The notes: generated by a model not told the origin, from the sequence alone. A stretch of DNA of 64,000 bases from Saccharomycopsis malanga (GCA_004014935.1 CP025323.1:992001-1056000); one strand, 5' to 3'; shown: positions 9,966-21,536, counted from the first letter of the stretch. A program made the numbers and translations.

Positions 9966-11404
9966 GTTCTGAGACAGCATTTCCATCTCATCTTAACACA
10001 TCCCTATACACATCACTCATACACTTTTTAATGACCTTGTTGTTTTGATTAATGACTCTTTACTTTGTTAATGGTTTTCCCAATTCTCACAAATGTAATT
10101 TATCCAAAGTTTACAATAAAATATTGAAAAATAACAATTTAGAGCAGAAAGGGATATAAAACAACTAACTCACTTGAAGCAAGCATACAAAATTCGCATA
10201 TCAGAAGGACTGCTTTTTCTGGCCATTATAAATATTCCAATGACTTGCACATTTATTCTCGTAGCCAGCCCATCGGCTACTCGTTCTGTTTTAATATCTT
10301 CTTTTTGGCCCTGTTTTAGTCAACTTTTTTTTCCCACTTTTTTTCATGGTTTCTCTTTGCTTTTCTTGTCAATTTTCACAACTTTGTTGATCCTTTGTAC
10401 TACTACAACTTTTCTCAGTATTTTGTTCTTGATTCATCTCCACAACTGTTTTTCCTTGTGTTAACTTTTCACCGTACTCTTTTTCTTTGTTTAGCAGAAC
10501 AATGAAAGATTTGCATAGATTGTATAATTCATAATAAAAAGTATTGGTAGTAAATTATTGTAGACGTGATGGAGTTTGATTGATGGTAAAGTAGTTATGT
10601 TCGAACGTTTTCAAAAATGTTGTTAAAATTAGGCTAAATGTTCAAATCTTGGTGGTTATCTTTCTGTTTTTGATATGTGAATACATCAGTTGATAATGTT
10701 GTCAATCAATTCTTTGAATCAAATTATATGTTTATTCTTTATATAATTGTTGCTAAAATGAGTTTTCACTCATATTTCAAATTAAAACGTATATCAAATT
10801 TTGGTAGAATGCCTATCTTTCTGTTTAAGATACTATTTAAAAATGTAACATGCTTTTTTTTACTTATAAAATATCTAAAAAATCGTATTTTTCTGGTACA
10901 ACTTGATCAGAACATTTCTTTTTGTAAGCATGTCTATTTACATCAAAACCTTCATTTGAGATCTCAATCATTTTCAGTATGAAATAAAATCAAGCTCATT
11001 TCAAACTACTGAAAAGTTTTGACAAGATCAATGACTTTTATTGTCAGCGCTACAATAATAGCACAATAGTATAAATGATAAAATGAAAATGTAGCAATCA
11101 ATAAAAAAAGATAAGAATGTTTTAAATTAGATGTACATGAACGACCCAAAAGTCTGTAAAAAAATGTTGAAATAAAGAAAAAAAATAGATATGACAAACA
11201 ATAGTTTGAGAGAGTTCGTGAGACATTTATCTTCAGATAAAAGCTAGAGCTTGGATGGCATGACATGACATAACAATGACAACAATCATATTTATGAATT
11301 AAACAGGCGCTGTGAACGAAAATGAGAACAATAGAGGAACCGGGAATAAAAAAAGAAAAAGACACGAATGAAAACAAAGAAATGAAATAAAATCAAAAAA
11401 GAAT
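9966..11404. other. Intergenic region between convergent SIS1 and CBF5
   Basis: About 1.44 kb, AT-rich with T-runs on the plus strand near 10320-10450. Open frames of about 100 codons on both strands are low-complexity (Phe/Leu/Ser/Lys) and lack convincing starts or motifs, so I do not call them. The region is long for a convergent yeast spacer and could hold a non-coding RNA, but I recognise none. Confidence 0.3.
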
Positions 11405-12862
11405 TTATTTCTTGGACTTCTTTGACTTTTTCTTTTCATCATCTTCATCAGCCTTTCTCTTTTTCTCTTTCTTCTCTTTCTTTTCCTTTTTTTCCTTTTT
11501 GTCCTTCTTTTCCTTCTTGTCTTTTTTGTCCTTCTTCTCTTTCTTTGGAGCTTCTACCTCCTTCTTTTCTTCTTCTTCTTCTTCTTCGTCTTCTTCCTTG
11601 TCCTCTTTGATGTCAGCAGACTTTTCTTCGGCAACAGGGGAAGCAAGTTCTTCAATTGGTCTCTTGGCTGGAGCAGCAACAGGAGTGTCATCATCTTCAA
11701 AAGACTTGTATTCTTTCTTCCAAGACTCTGGGGTGTTTTCGTTAACACGGCCATATTTGTCCAACTTACCTTGAGACTTTAATTGTTTTTTCTTTTGAGC
11801 AATTGGACCAAGACCCCATTTTCTTGGGTAAGTGTCTCTTTCCATAATACATCTCTTGACCTTAGCAACAGTGCCGTGATCGCAGGTAGCCAAGTCAACA
11901 GAAGACATTTGAGCAATGGCAATGGCAATGGCCTCGCCCTTGGTAGTGATCAAAACCACTTCATCATTCAATTCAATGCCTTTCTCGTATCTTAACAAAC
12001 CTGGAATCATGAGTTTAGCACCATAACATACAGAGTTGACGGCAGAATCCTTGACAACAACTCTCTTGTAACCCAACAACAAACCTTCCAAAGGCTGAAT
12101 AACTCTTCTCAAGTAAGATTCGTCACGGGTGTTGTCGTAAACCCACTGAGCATCCAAAACATCATGCAAAGTGACCAAGTTGTCGTTCTCACTCAAAGCA
12201 CCAGATCTAACTCTTCTCAACTCTTGCATATGACCACCAACACCTAACAACATACCCAAATGAACACACAAGGTTCTCATGTAGGTACCAGCTTCACAAG
12301 AAGCCCAGAACACACCCAAGTTTCTCTTATTGTCAAATTCAATCAAGTTGGACTCGTAAATGGTTCTAACTCTCAACTGTCTTTTGACTGCAGAAATCAA
12401 CGGTGGTCTTTGGAACAAAGCACCGGTCAAACCTTCCAAGGCCTTGGCAAGATCCTTCTCTTCCTTCAAAGCATCGTGCAATCTGACAATACAAACATAC
12501 TCCTTACCGGCACCTTGTTGCGATTTTACCAATCTGGTGGCTCTGTCAATACAAACAATCAAACATCCTGTCACCTTAGGATCCAAAGTACCAGAGTGAC
12601 CTGTCTTCTCAGCACGCAAAATTCTCTTAACCCAGGCAACAACTTCGTGAGAAGATGGGTTTGATGGCTTATCCAAGTTGATCACTCCAGAAGCAATATA
12701 CGACTTGATGTCTCTCTTCAAAGGAGAACATCCTGTTGGAATTGGGGTATAATGTCCACTTCTAACCAAAAGTTTATCATAATTTTTCAACAATAATGGC
12801 CACTCAGAAGTGTCGTTCGATGGCGCCACAGACTCCGGCTTAATCACAAATTCAGTAGACAT
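11405..12862 (-). CDS. CBF5: Cbf5, box H/ACA snoRNP pseudouridine synthase (dyskerin)
   Basis: 485 residues (S. cerevisiae 483). The N-terminal dyskerin-like segment leads into the TruB catalytic domain; the motif [15 protein letters not shown] holds the catalytic Asp at residue 94. A PUA domain follows at roughly 270-345 ([21 protein letters not shown] onward). The C terminus is an acidic block and then a Lys-rich KKE/KKD tail over the last 60 residues, the feature from which the yeast protein was first named a centromere-binding factor. Together with Nop10, Nhp2 and Gar1 it pseudouridylates rRNA and snRNA in the nucleolus. The upstream region carries PAC- and RRPE-like motifs of the ribosome-biogenesis regulon. 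Confidence 0.97.
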   Translation of the reverse strand: MSTEFVIKPESVAPSNDTSEWPLLLKNYDKLLVRSGHYTPIPTGCSPLKRDIKSYIASGVINLDKPSNPSSHEVVAWVKRILRAEKTGHSGTLDPKVTGCLIVCIDRATRLVKSQQGAGKEYVCIVRLHDALKEEKDLAKALEGLTGALFQRPPLISAVKRQLRVRTIYESNLIEFDNKRNLGVFWASCEAGTYMRTLCVHLGMLLGVGGHMQELRRVRSGALSENDNLVTLHDVLDAQWVYDNTRDESYLRRVIQPLEGLLLGYKRVVVKDSAVNSVCYGAKLMIPGLLRYEKGIELNDEVVLITTKGEAIAIAIAQMSSVDLATCDHGTVAKVKRCIMERDTYPRKWGLGPIAQKKKQLKSQGKLDKYGRVNENTPESWKKEYKSFEDDDTPVAAPAKRPIEELASPVAEEKSADIKEDKEEDEEEEEEEKKEVEAPKKEKKDKKDKKEKKDKKEKKEKKEKKEKKRKADEDDEKKKSKKSKK

Positions 12863-12933
12863 CTTCTCCTGATTTTTGTTTTCAATTTCTGGTACTTTAC
12901 TAAAAAAGTCGTTATTATCAGTACTAAATTGTA

Positions 12934-12981
12934 CTGAAATTTTTTTTTTTTCACCTGCTATGATGAGATAGAAAATTTTTA
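12934..12981. promoter_or_regulatory. RRPE/PAC motif cluster upstream of CBF5
   Basis: TGAAATTTTTTTT at 12934-12946 and GAAAATTTTT at 12971-12980 resemble RRPE (consensus AAAAWTTTT). Between them TGATGAGAT at 12961-12969 matches the PAC core GATGAG bound by Dot6/Tod6. The cluster lies 70-120 bp upstream of the CBF5 start, the usual position in ribosome-biogenesis genes. The call rests on motif match and gene function. Confidence 0.6.
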
Positions 12982-13353
12982 TTTTTTCTGCCCTTTTATG
13001 TCTATTACCCGGGGTTGCAAAATTATTTGTGTGCGGGTAACAGCATGCTGTAAGAGTATAAGAAGATCACTATGGTTATTGATTATACTACTATCAGTCG
13101 TTTTCAAAATGAAGGTTATATCAATGTGATTTATTTTACTATTAGTTTTATACATACTTGTTTTATCAATGTATAATTCAATAATATTCTGACATCCGTA
13201 CGTGTCTTGTTTCTACAAGAAGTAAAGCATAGCATCCACTTTTTGACTAAAAACAGCTAATATTGTTATCAGCAGAGCACAGCGAGTAGCTTGTTGTAAG
13301 TTTTACATGTAAAAGATGAACTGTTAGTTGCCTAATCTGATAAATGTGTTCTG

Positions 13354-13430
13354 GCCGCTGGGCCGGATAGCTCAGTGGTTAGTACTCTCGTGAAACAAAA
13401 TAAACCCTAACAGGCACGAGGGTTCAAACA
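13354..13430 (+). repeat. SINE-like family, head fragment (copy 1)
   Basis: Starts GGCCGCTGGGCCGGATAG and contains the A box (TAGCTCAGTGG) followed by the decayed B-box region (GGGTTCAAAC). It matches the head of the full copy at 21128. It ends where the 1.1-kb repeat begins; the body and tail are missing. Confidence 0.7.
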
Positions 13431-14599
13431 AACGAACCCTTTTACTTCTTAGTATATGCTTAGCAAATAATGACCATGTTAATTGCAAAAATGTACTCTC
13501 GAAAAGATATTCTCTCTGAAAAAATATTCTCTCTTTTTTAACAGAAATATGCCAATATGCAATGCCTTACTGTTGCCAAGTGGCCAAGTTGGTTAGGCCA
13601 TGCGCCACGAAAAACAATACAGAATAGTGCAGAATATTGCAGAAAACAAGTGTGGCGTTCCTCACTTTGGGTTTTGGTACTCGATTCCCGCTCTTGTCGT
13701 TTTCAAAACTTTATTAAACGTTTTATTTAATTAAATTAGTACTATCCAGGTTATTTTGATTTGAAAAAATGTAACCCAAAATTTGGAATTTTTTTCCTAT
13801 ATTATAGTACTACTTATAATAGAAACCATCATATTTTCGAATAAATATTTCATATAACGGAAAATCGTCAATTTTTCCAAAAAGTTGATTCTTTTAAATC
13901 ATATTCTAGAGTCTTCACAGCAAACTACACCGAACAAAAGAGTATTTTTCTATACTCTTTTGAATCTAGAGTCTTATACCATGCACTTTGTTTCAAAATT
14001 TGGCTTTCTTAAATTATATAATAGTGAGAAAGTATCATTTTGTTCAAAAAACACATAATTAATTAAAACTTGTGTTTTCCACCCCTCGGAGAGAGTTTAT
14101 TAATCTCTTGATGCTATTGCATAGTTTTTCTTTGCTTTTAGCTTTATTTGTGTTTTCTCCAGGGTTTTAACTAGCTTTTATTCCTAAGAAGTACGTATCT
14201 CAAGAGGTAAAAAAGGTATGCTTTATTATAGATTTTCAGAGGAGCCTATACTCAACAATAATCATTATGTATTGTCAAACTAACATATTTCAACTTGCAC
14301 TAAACATGAGATATTTTATGTAGCTCGGTAAATTGTAATGTGCTTATCAACAAGCTTTATACCTCTGTTCAGGGGAGGCCGTTTTAAAAAAACTGTTGAC
14401 CCTATTCAACTAAGGTTGTAAATGGCTTAATGGTACTTTGACTTTGTTTTTTGTTTTTTTGCTGTTCCTGCTTTTGATTTGCTTTATTATATTCTTATGG
14501 AAGTTGTACATTGATCATAAATTGGTGATAAACTTTGGCTGTTTCTTTGCCAAAAATTATATGGTAGGTTTAGGTTTTTGATACAAGAATATGTGAATT
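13431..14599 (+). repeat. 1.1-kb dispersed repeat family with internal tRNA-like segment, copy 1
   Basis: Close match to 21537-22672 and, reversed, to 35036-35825. Shared blocks include ACTTCTTAGTATATGCTTA near the 5' end, the tRNA-like GTGGCCAAGTTGGTTAGGCC, GGTTATTTTGATTTGAAAAA, two TCTAGAGTCTT boxes, and a 3' region with TTTCTTTGCCAAAAATTATA. It has no open frame of note. At its 3' end it runs directly into the solo LTR at 14600. Confidence 0.75.
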
Positions 14600-14876
14600 T
14601 GTATCATTGGTAGTAAACATCTATATACTTCTAGTCCTATTGTCTGACTGACTATATACATTACCCTTATTAGCTCTTATTGGTCAGACGTCGATGACTC
14701 TCCCGGTATCGACGGCTCTTATTAGGTAGACGTCAATACTCTTCCGGCATCGCTGGCTCTAACCATTATATAAGACCTACTTCTCCTTTATTACTATTAA
14801 CCTTTTATTCTTTTACATAATCAATTTACGTTTTACCCATTCTCCAGCCAATACAAACTCATCTTAATATTATTCA
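14600..14876 (+). mobile_element. Solo LTR relic, Ty1/copia-like family (copy with internal tandem duplication)
   Basis: Begins TGTATCATTGGTAGTAAA and ends AATATTATTCA. It aligns at both ends with the reverse complement of 37421-37572, which has clean 5-bp target duplications. Here the middle holds two tandem units of about 42 bp around GCTCTTATT...GACGTC, which account for most of the extra length. A TATA-like TTATATAAG follows. No 5-bp duplication is visible, so it is probably old or rearranged. No internal retrotransposon region is present. Confidence 0.65.
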
Positions 14877-15045
14877 AGCACGTTCTTAGATCATATGGTC
14901 GAGTCATTAATTGACTAATGAAAGTTCCATATTAGCTTAATTGAATTGCTACAAACAGCCCAATATTTTCAGGAGCTCGATTCTACATATCATGGCTAAC
15001 TTTAAAAAGATGCAATTAATTAATTTAGAAAAACATTAAACAAAA

Positions 15046-15681
15046 CTAATTTGTTTTCTTATCATTTCTTCCAGGTATGGTCAATTTGTTATCATCTCTG
15101 CCGTAAAACAATACCTTTCTAGATCCACAAAGTACCGCTTCCAATTGGTGTCTTCGTGGCAATAAGTTTTCAAATGCAATGGTCAACTTTTTTGCAGACC
15201 GCGTAAGTACTATCATATAGAAGATCACTTCAAAGCCCAAGAATGCTTCGTGGATGACAATATCAAGCACGTCTTTGATCGGTATGAACACCTCTTTGGT
15301 AGTATCAGGTAAAAAACATATTCTGGACGGAACTGTAGATGATAATTCAATACCAATATTTTTCAAAATTAGCATGGACTCCTCAAAGTCTCCTTGAAAT
15401 ACAATACACAAAATGTGGTTTACTACAACAAAAGTAGATACGGTTAAAAGCAATCGCTGTATAGGATGACAGTACAGTTGTAGTATTGCTACTATTGGAA
15501 TTTGGTGAAGATATGCTTGAATGATTGTCAAGTAAGCGAAGAAAATGACAAGAAGTATAATCGTCAAAAATTTTATATGCACGGGAACCGGCGACTTCCT
15601 TATAATTTTGAACTTTTTAATATTGTACACCTTGTCATTCTGTGGCCATGATTGTAGAATATAATCTTTACTTGATGCCAT
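15046..15681 (-). CDS. GPI15: Gpi15 (PIG-H), subunit of the GPI-GlcNAc transferase
   Basis: 211 residues (S. cerevisiae 229). Two hydrophobic segments lie at about 36-60 and 70-95, followed by the PIG-H domain: EESMLILKNIGIELSST, then FIPIKDVLDIVIHEAFLGFEVIFY, and a C-terminal LLPRRHQLEAVLCG block that matches the family's 'LxPRxxxLxxVxxG' ending. Gpi15 works with Gpi1, Gpi2, Gpi3, Gpi19 and Eri1 at the ER to add GlcNAc to phosphatidylinositol, the first step of GPI-anchor synthesis. The start at 15681 gives MASSKDYILQ; no earlier in-frame ATG looks better. Confidence 0.85.
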   Translation of the reverse strand: MASSKDYILQSWPQNDKVYNIKKFKIIRKSPVPVHIKFLTIILLVIFFAYLTIIQAYLHQIPIVAILQLYCHPIQRLLLTVSTFVVVNHILCIVFQGDFEESMLILKNIGIELSSTVPSRICFLPDTTKEVFIPIKDVLDIVIHEAFLGFEVIFYMIVLTRSAKKLTIAFENLLPRRHQLEAVLCGSRKVLFYGRDDNKLTIPGRNDKKTN

Positions 15682-17124
15682 ATTGTTATGCTCTTGCTGA
15701 GCATTTCTTTATCGTCCTTTAAATGCTGTGATACAAAAAATCCACTCAACGTTTGATGAAAAAAAAAAGTTTCTCTCCTTGGGGCATTCCACCCCTTTTG
15801 GCTGCAAATTTCGAAACTTGTTTTATATTTGATAAAACCAAGTATTATCCAAGTCATACATATATATTGATCATAATGTTTAGCCTACATACAATTTTAT
15901 CAACCGCGGGCTGCAAACCGCAAAATTTCCAACATGCATGAAATGTTATATCAGTATGATGAGTTATTAGTCCAGTGCAGTGTGATTTTTGAAGTGGTCT
16001 TAACATTTCTGATGAGAGCTTTTTTGAGAAGCTATACGTTTAAATGGTTTGTGTAATTTTTTGAGATGGGAATACTGCACTGTTGGAGAAAAAACTATCG
16101 AAAAACCATATCACATTGATGCATAGTACCAACAAGTTTTATCTATAGATATTGTACACTAATTATATAACTTGCTCAATCCTCTAAAGCCTTCAGTTAC
16201 TTACACTGTATAAAAAAATTGTTAGACTGGTCAAGAGTGTAAGGTCTGTAATGCTATAATGGTCTGTAGCTAGTACCTTAAAATTTGACATGGCTTTCTT
16301 TTAACTTTCTTAAAACGTAGAATTTAAAAAGTTTATGATCAAATAAATATACACAAAATTTTCTGGCCCCAAAAAATTGAGTTAGTCGGTTAGTTTGCTT
16401 TAATTAAGTCAAGAAGGTAACAACAAATGGATTATTTGTGCTTTTGCTGTTGTTGTTTCCAAGGGCTGATTGTCAAAATTTGAAGAGAAAAACGCCTTTT
16501 TGGAGTATTTTTTCAACAAAAAGTAGACTGTTGAATGTATAATTAGTTATATTCTATATTCCGAGCCCAGTACATATCAGTTCAGTATATACGCACTATG
16601 TCTAAAGGGACTTGGTAAAATCGCGTTCAGCATCGTAAAAAGCAGCGAGTAAAAGTGTTCGTCTGGGGAATCAACACTTGTTCCTATTATGTCTTTTTTC
16701 TCTTCTCTGAAAGCACTGACCACCAAGCCATACGGCCCAGTGGCTTCAGAAATATTATAGTTAAAATATAGCTATGTTAATGGCACATTTCCATGTACCT
16801 TGGACTATCCCAATGTTTCTTATTTTTACAGTACAATCAAGACAAGGAAAAGCGTGGCAACTACAGTTATTCTGGTTAAATAATGAAGATGTTGAGAACG
16901 AAGAGTCTAGGCGAAATCAAATGAAAGTGATAGAAAAATCTAATCTAAGCTATAAAAAGACTAAATTAACGGGAGTATTGATAAACTAAAGTGTTAACTA
17001 GAATGAAAAATATTGAAGGAAAATATTCAATGAAAATTAGTATTATTGGGTCATTGAAGGTATGAAAAATAAAAAGAATATTAGGTAATGATCCATAACG
17101 ATTATAATGGCTACACATTACGCA
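15682..17124. other. Intergenic region between GPI15 and VNX1 with one SINE-like copy
   Basis: About 1.44 kb. Next to 15681 is the GPI15 promoter. A reversed SINE-like copy occupies 16547-16745. The rest is AT-rich with no convincing open frame. Confidence 0.4.
16547..16745 (-). repeat. SINE-like family, internally deleted copy (copy 2)
   Basis: Reversed. Reading on the minus strand it has the head GCCACTGGGCCGTATGG, an A-box relic, the AGAGAAAAAAGAC linker, a decayed B box (GTTGATTCCCC), ACTCGCTGCTTTTTACGATG, and then jumps to the 3' portion ACCAAGTCCCTTTAGACAT...TGATATGTACTGGGCTC. The middle of the body is missing and the (TTA)n tail has decayed. Confidence 0.7.
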
Positions 17125-20100
17125 TCAATTGACAAATGAATTAGGATCAACCTCGCCACTGTAGTAAAATCCTAACATGACTACCAAGTACAACAATATT
17201 AACAAGCTGCCCTTGAAATAGTTACTTTTACCTTCTGCATAAATGTAGGTGAAGATAAACACAGAAATTACGCTGGCAATGCAATCCCATCTTGAGAAAA
17301 TCAAAGTCAACATGTTTCTGTTCAAATCCCAATCGCCTAGCTTGTTAAGAGGCACAGAGGATAATCTCCACATTGAAAAGATGACCAATGCTGGAATCTG
17401 AAGCTGCAAGACTTGCAATACATAGGCGCTACCAATCTCCATGGATAATGCAACGTTGCCATACATGGCAAAACTGATAGCATTCAAGAACTCAGTGGTG
17501 TTAGGCACCAATGCAAACACAGTCAATCCCAAGAACTTGGCGTTGATTGGGAACAGTTTCAACACAACGTCCACACAATCAACAAGGATTTCGGCAATGA
17601 CCGCATACAAGACAGTGGCTCCAAGCAAAATGATTGACGACTTGGTTCTTGACCAGTTAGGAGCATCGTGTCCTCCTGCCTCTTCTACCGGTGGGACAGG
17701 CTGTGCAGGGCGTGATTGAGGATAAACACTAACTGGTGTAGCATCACCTACTGAAGGGTTGATATGAGGTGACTGTGGTTCAGTAGGAGGAACCAGATGG
17801 TCGTGTTGTGGTTTTCTAGCCTTGGAATTTACAGCGCTTGATACTCTTCTAGACATTTGAGGTCTAGAATATATAGAAGCGCTGTTGATACCACCCATAT
17901 TAGAGTCGCTTAATGATAAAAGACTAGGGGATTTAAGACCACTAGCTTTTGGTGCTTTTACAGGTTGCAAAAGCGAAGAGCCTGGGGCTGATCCAGAAGG
18001 ATGATTGGATACGTTAGGTTGTCTGGCTTCGCTAGCAATAGGGGTTTGCCAGATCAAAGCAGCATGTGTTCTCAAGGTGAACCATAAAGCAATGCCGTAA
18101 CTAAAGAATAACACTAGAACAGCAAAAATAGAAAACGGTTTGAGAACTTTCATATACAATTTATCTGCCTTTAATGGTGGTTGGCTAATGTGGCATTTTT
18201 GGCATGAGCTTTCATCCAAATTCAAAAATGAAGTTGTGAGGACTTTAGCTAGCGACTGTAAGGTGACAGGTTCTATCATTTCATTAGCCAGCACCCCTTC
18301 ACAAGGTCTACAAGTAACTTCGTAAGCGCCAAAGATTTGGTGGAATATTGTAGGAGAAAACATGACTACAGTGGAAAACAATAGCATGGTGGAACTAACG
18401 CCTGCACTTCTAGGATTATAACGTTGTGTCTTTCTCTTGATGGCCCCAGCACACATGGATAGACCAGGCAAAAGCAAAACGGCGCCTAACACAGATCCTA
18501 TCATGGAACCTTCTACCAAAAGGCCCTTTTCTTGGTTTAAAGCAACACAATACAAGAAAATCTCGACAATTGTAGAAAAGAAAGCATTGATAACCGCACC
18601 TACCCCCATAGAAGACTGGGCAGAGATAGATGCCACGGCCTGGCCAATAAAGTAAGCCAATGGGATGATGCTGAGCAAACAAAGCACAAAGATTAAAAGA
18701 GAGTCTGTGACAAGTTTTTCGATTTCCAAAAACTCTTTCAAGACATAGAAATCAAAAATAACAAACAACACCATTGCCATCAAGTTGAGAATGATAATGT
18801 TGGTACCGTCCACGGTGTACTTGTAATAGTGGAGGCCACAAGCTCTGTAGGTGGAGACCAAAACACTAGCGTCTTTGCTAGAGATTTTGGTATTTCTATC
18901 AGACTTGAAGAAAATCGATAAAGGACGTTGGCGAAGATGGGAGCAGAGCAACGTAGTGACCTTTGACATTGGAATAGTGAAGACAAACAACCAGCAAATG
19001 GCAGATATTACAAATAAAACAGGCTGTAGAGCGAGATAGAAGTATAGGAAGAAACATATTCTGCCAATGTTCCACTGTCCTCTGCCAAACAATCTTATCT
19101 TGGTGTTGGACTCGGAATTATCAGTATCAGCATTATTTGTAGCATGATAGCTGGAGTGGCCAGGAGTAGCAGTTCCAGAGGAGGTTGGCAACAATGGACG
19201 GTTTTCGTTAGAAGAATCGGCGGTGAAGAAGAAACTTGCTTCTTGATCGTTGTCAAACCATCTTCGATACTCGTTGATAGAACTGCCTTCGTTGAAATCC
19301 TCGTCAAGATAGTTTTTGTCCTTGTATAAATAGACAATCTTACCAAAAGGGTAGAGCAAATAAAGCCCCAATTTCCAGAAAATACGTGCGTATTGCAGTG
19401 ACCCTTTGGTCCAGCTGAAACACACAATCAAAAACAAGGAGCCCATCATACAAACCAAGAAGCCTATCAAACCAAATGTCAAGGCCCACACAAAGTTGCC
19501 AATGTAGACGCTGATGTGGACTCTTCGGGGAGCGTTTTCCTCCTCGTGGATATCCATATCAGCCTCTTTCTGGACCGATCTAAACTTTTTGTAGATGGCT
19601 GGCTTCCATATTCTGATACCAAACGGATGTGTCGTGTTGATGGCATCCTGACGTTCTCGTAATGTGAAGCTTTCAATAGAAGAAACAGACTCGCTGTCAT
19701 CATGTGAATTCTGGTCCACCGCACCATCGTTGACTGTTCCGGAATCGTCTTCCTCTTCATGTGTTTCGCCATACTTTGCATCGTTGCCCCCGTATTGAGA
19801 GGCCTCTCCAGCGATGCCTGGCTCGTGGGTGCTGATGACACTTGCATCTTCCTGCTGTTGCTGTGCAAAACGCTGGTAGTCTGACTGTAGCTTTGTTTGG
19901 AAACTGGCACCATCGTTTTCATTGAACGAGTGCTCTAAATGGTGGTTCAAGTCATCTTCTTTGGCCTCCAAATCCTTGAGACCCTCTTCGGCCTTAATAA
20001 GGTTCTGAGCAATGCTATTTTCAATGTCACTGATGTTCTTGTTGATATTAAGTATGGACGACGAAAGCTGGTTGTTTTTGCCAGAACCGTCGCCAACAAA

Positions 20101-20538
20101 CTCCTGTTTGGGAGAAACTAGTCCTATAGGGTTTTTCGAAAGCTTTTTTCTGAGTTTTCCTCTCAAGGCATCGTTGTATCCTTCCAAATACTCTCGTTCC
20201 AAGTCTTGTTCAATCTCATCCTCTCCATCATCCACGCTGAAGATAAACCGAGACTTTCCCTGGCCCAAAGGCATCTTCTGCAACTTTTTTTTCTTTGCGT
20301 CTGACGTGCTGGCAACCCTTGGCGATGTCGGCACATTCGAAGTGCTGGGATTCCTGGTTTGGGCCGGCTTCTTCGGTTGCAAAAGAACAAACTGCTTATG
20401 ATGGCTCTCCGCAGAAATAGGCTTGCCAGTCCGCGAGCTCTGCGGATTTAAAGCAGGACTCGATGTCTGCGACGACGCGGAGACCTCTCGCTTAGATCCT
20501 GCTGCTTTCGAAGACATCTCAGCTGCCTTCTCACACAA
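17125..20538 (-). CDS. VNX1: Vnx1-like vacuolar monovalent cation/H+ antiporter (CaCA family)
   Basis: 1137 residues, longer than S. cerevisiae Vnx1 (908), mainly through a long N-terminal cytosolic part and a Ser/Pro-rich loop. The conserved segment FIFSVDDGEDEIEQDLEREYLEGYNDALRG (given here only as start FIFSVDDGED) lies near residue 90. About 12-13 membrane segments follow. The two alpha-repeat motifs of Ca2+:cation antiporters are visible: GAVINAFFSTIVEIFLY, and later ALVPNTTEFLNAISFAMYGN, which carry the conserved Glu of the ion path. A cytosolic Ser-rich linker of about 150 residues separates the two halves. Family role: Na+ and K+ exchange for protons at the vacuolar membrane. An alternative ATG lies seven codons in (20517); either start is possible. 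Confidence 0.85.
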   Translation of the reverse strand: MCEKAAEMSSKAAGSKREVSASSQTSSPALNPQSSRTGKPISAESHHKQFVLLQPKKPAQTRNPSTSNVPTSPRVASTSDAKKKKLQKMPLGQGKSRFIFSVDDGEDEIEQDLEREYLEGYNDALRGKLRKKLSKNPIGLVSPKQEFVGDGSGKNNQLSSSILNINKNISDIENSIAQNLIKAEEGLKDLEAKEDDLNHHLEHSFNENDGASFQTKLQSDYQRFAQQQQEDASVISTHEPGIAGEASQYGGNDAKYGETHEEEDDSGTVNDGAVDQNSHDDSESVSSIESFTLRERQDAINTTHPFGIRIWKPAIYKKFRSVQKEADMDIHEEENAPRRVHISVYIGNFVWALTFGLIGFLVCMMGSLFLIVCFSWTKGSLQYARIFWKLGLYLLYPFGKIVYLYKDKNYLDEDFNEGSSINEYRRWFDNDQEASFFFTADSSNENRPLLPTSSGTATPGHSSYHATNNADTDNSESNTKIRLFGRGQWNIGRICFFLYFYLALQPVLFVISAICWLFVFTIPMSKVTTLLCSHLRQRPLSIFFKSDRNTKISSKDASVLVSTYRACGLHYYKYTVDGTNIIILNLMAMVLFVIFDFYVLKEFLEIEKLVTDSLLIFVLCLLSIIPLAYFIGQAVASISAQSSMGVGAVINAFFSTIVEIFLYCVALNQEKGLLVEGSMIGSVLGAVLLLPGLSMCAGAIKRKTQRYNPRSAGVSSTMLLFSTVVMFSPTIFHQIFGAYEVTCRPCEGVLANEMIEPVTLQSLAKVLTTSFLNLDESSCQKCHISQPPLKADKLYMKVLKPFSIFAVLVLFFSYGIALWFTLRTHAALIWQTPIASEARQPNVSNHPSGSAPGSSLLQPVKAPKASGLKSPSLLSLSDSNMGGINSASIYSRPQMSRRVSSAVNSKARKPQHDHLVPPTEPQSPHINPSVGDATPVSVYPQSRPAQPVPPVEEAGGHDAPNWSRTKSSIILLGATVLYAVIAEILVDCVDVVLKLFPINAKFLGLTVFALVPNTTEFLNAISFAMYGNVALSMEIGSAYVLQVLQLQIPALVIFSMWRLSSVPLNKLGDWDLNRNMLTLIFSRWDCIASVISVFIFTYIYAEGKSNYFKGSLLILLYLVVMLGFYYSGEVDPNSFVN

Positions 20539-21127
20539 TAGATGACTTCTCTACACCAAAAGACCTCTTTAGGATATCCGCGCTATTTATAACCCACTCG
20601 ATTCAAATGCTTAGTCTGCTCAACAAGTTCACCACAACACTCTGAAAGTGAAAACAATGCAAAATAGCAAAGATTCCTCTTGTCATATGTAAATTGTTCA
20701 CTCCACTAGTGCCTATTACCGTTTATATCATCATCATCATCTCTACCGTTCCATCGCTATCCGCATCCTTCAATTGAAACGATCACGCGCCCTGGTGCGG
20801 CGCGCTGACTGCGCGCGTGTCTCTATCTGTCGCTACGAGCTACCAAACGTTGGTTAATGGCAACCTGGTTTAATGTTACCAGGTGTTTGAATAGAAAACT
20901 CACAAGACGGTTATTGATTCAAACTGTTGGTTGATTGATTTGGTATATTGGATGTAGTTGTATAGAGTTGGTAGTATTGTAAAGCTGACCACTATACTGT
21001 GAAATTGATCTTACAATTGACTAAAATAGTATGGCATCTGTCAAAATATACAATAAAAACATGTAGTCTTCGCAATGAGTACGCCAGCATGTGCAATATA
21101 TACACAATGATTAGATACACTATAGTA

Positions 21128-21471
21128 GCCACTGGGCCGGATGGCTCAGTGGTCAGTGCTCTCGGAGAAGAGAAAAAGACCTTACAGGAACACGGGTTCG
21201 ATTCCCAAGACGACACTTTTACTCTCTGCTTTTTACGATGCTGAACGTTGTTTCCACAGGCAAGTGCAACTGTCTGAAACACTACCTGACCAATGTCTAG
21301 TGCTTACTTTCCAACCCATCGGGTGTTTAGGAAAAAGACGGTGGGCAGCTAACAATGACCGGACACATGGTTGAGTTTTCCCCACTGTATTTTACCAAGT
21401 TCCTTTAGACGTAGCACGTATCTACGAAACTGATATGTACTGGGCTCGAAATATAAGATATTAGTATTATT
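21128..21471 (+). repeat. SINE-like tRNA-derived element, most complete copy (copy 3)
   Basis: Head: GCCACTGGGCCGGATGG, then A box TGGCTCAGTGG at 21142-21152 and B box GGTTCGATTCC at 21195-21205, both exact matches to RNA polymerase III internal promoter consensus, about 43 bp apart. The tRNA-unrelated body contains CACAGGCAAGTGCAACTGTC, CTTTCCAACCCATCGGGTG, GTTTTCCCCACTG, TTTACCAAGTTCCTTTAGAC and GATATGTACTGGGCTCGAA. The tail is a decayed ATT-rich stretch. Total about 340 bp. It contains no protein. No clear target duplication is visible on this copy. Confidence 0.8.
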
Positions 21472-21536
21472 CTTACAATACTGATCTCATAGACAAATCA
21501 ATTCAAGGCGTGATATCTTTCGTAAATTAATTGTTA

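Larger units (their letters stand above)
12863..15045. other. Repeat-rich intergenic region between CBF5 and GPI15
   Basis: About 2.2 kb without a gene. In order it holds the CBF5 promoter, a SINE head fragment (13354-13430), copy 1 of the 1.1-kb tRNA-like repeat family (13431-14599), and a solo LTR (14600-14876). It ends in AT-rich DNA downstream of GPI15. Confidence 0.6.

Noticed and set aside
10174-11377. Three frames of 96-123 codons between SIS1 and CBF5
   Set aside because: Low complexity, no motif, and some start at non-ATG codons. Judged noise in AT-rich DNA.
11412-11774. Plus-strand Ser/Phe-rich frame of 120 codons
   Set aside because: Antisense to the Lys/Glu-rich tail of CBF5.
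21141-21374. 77-81-codon frames inside the SINE-like copy
   Set aside because: Not conserved among the other copies; the element shows no coding selection.
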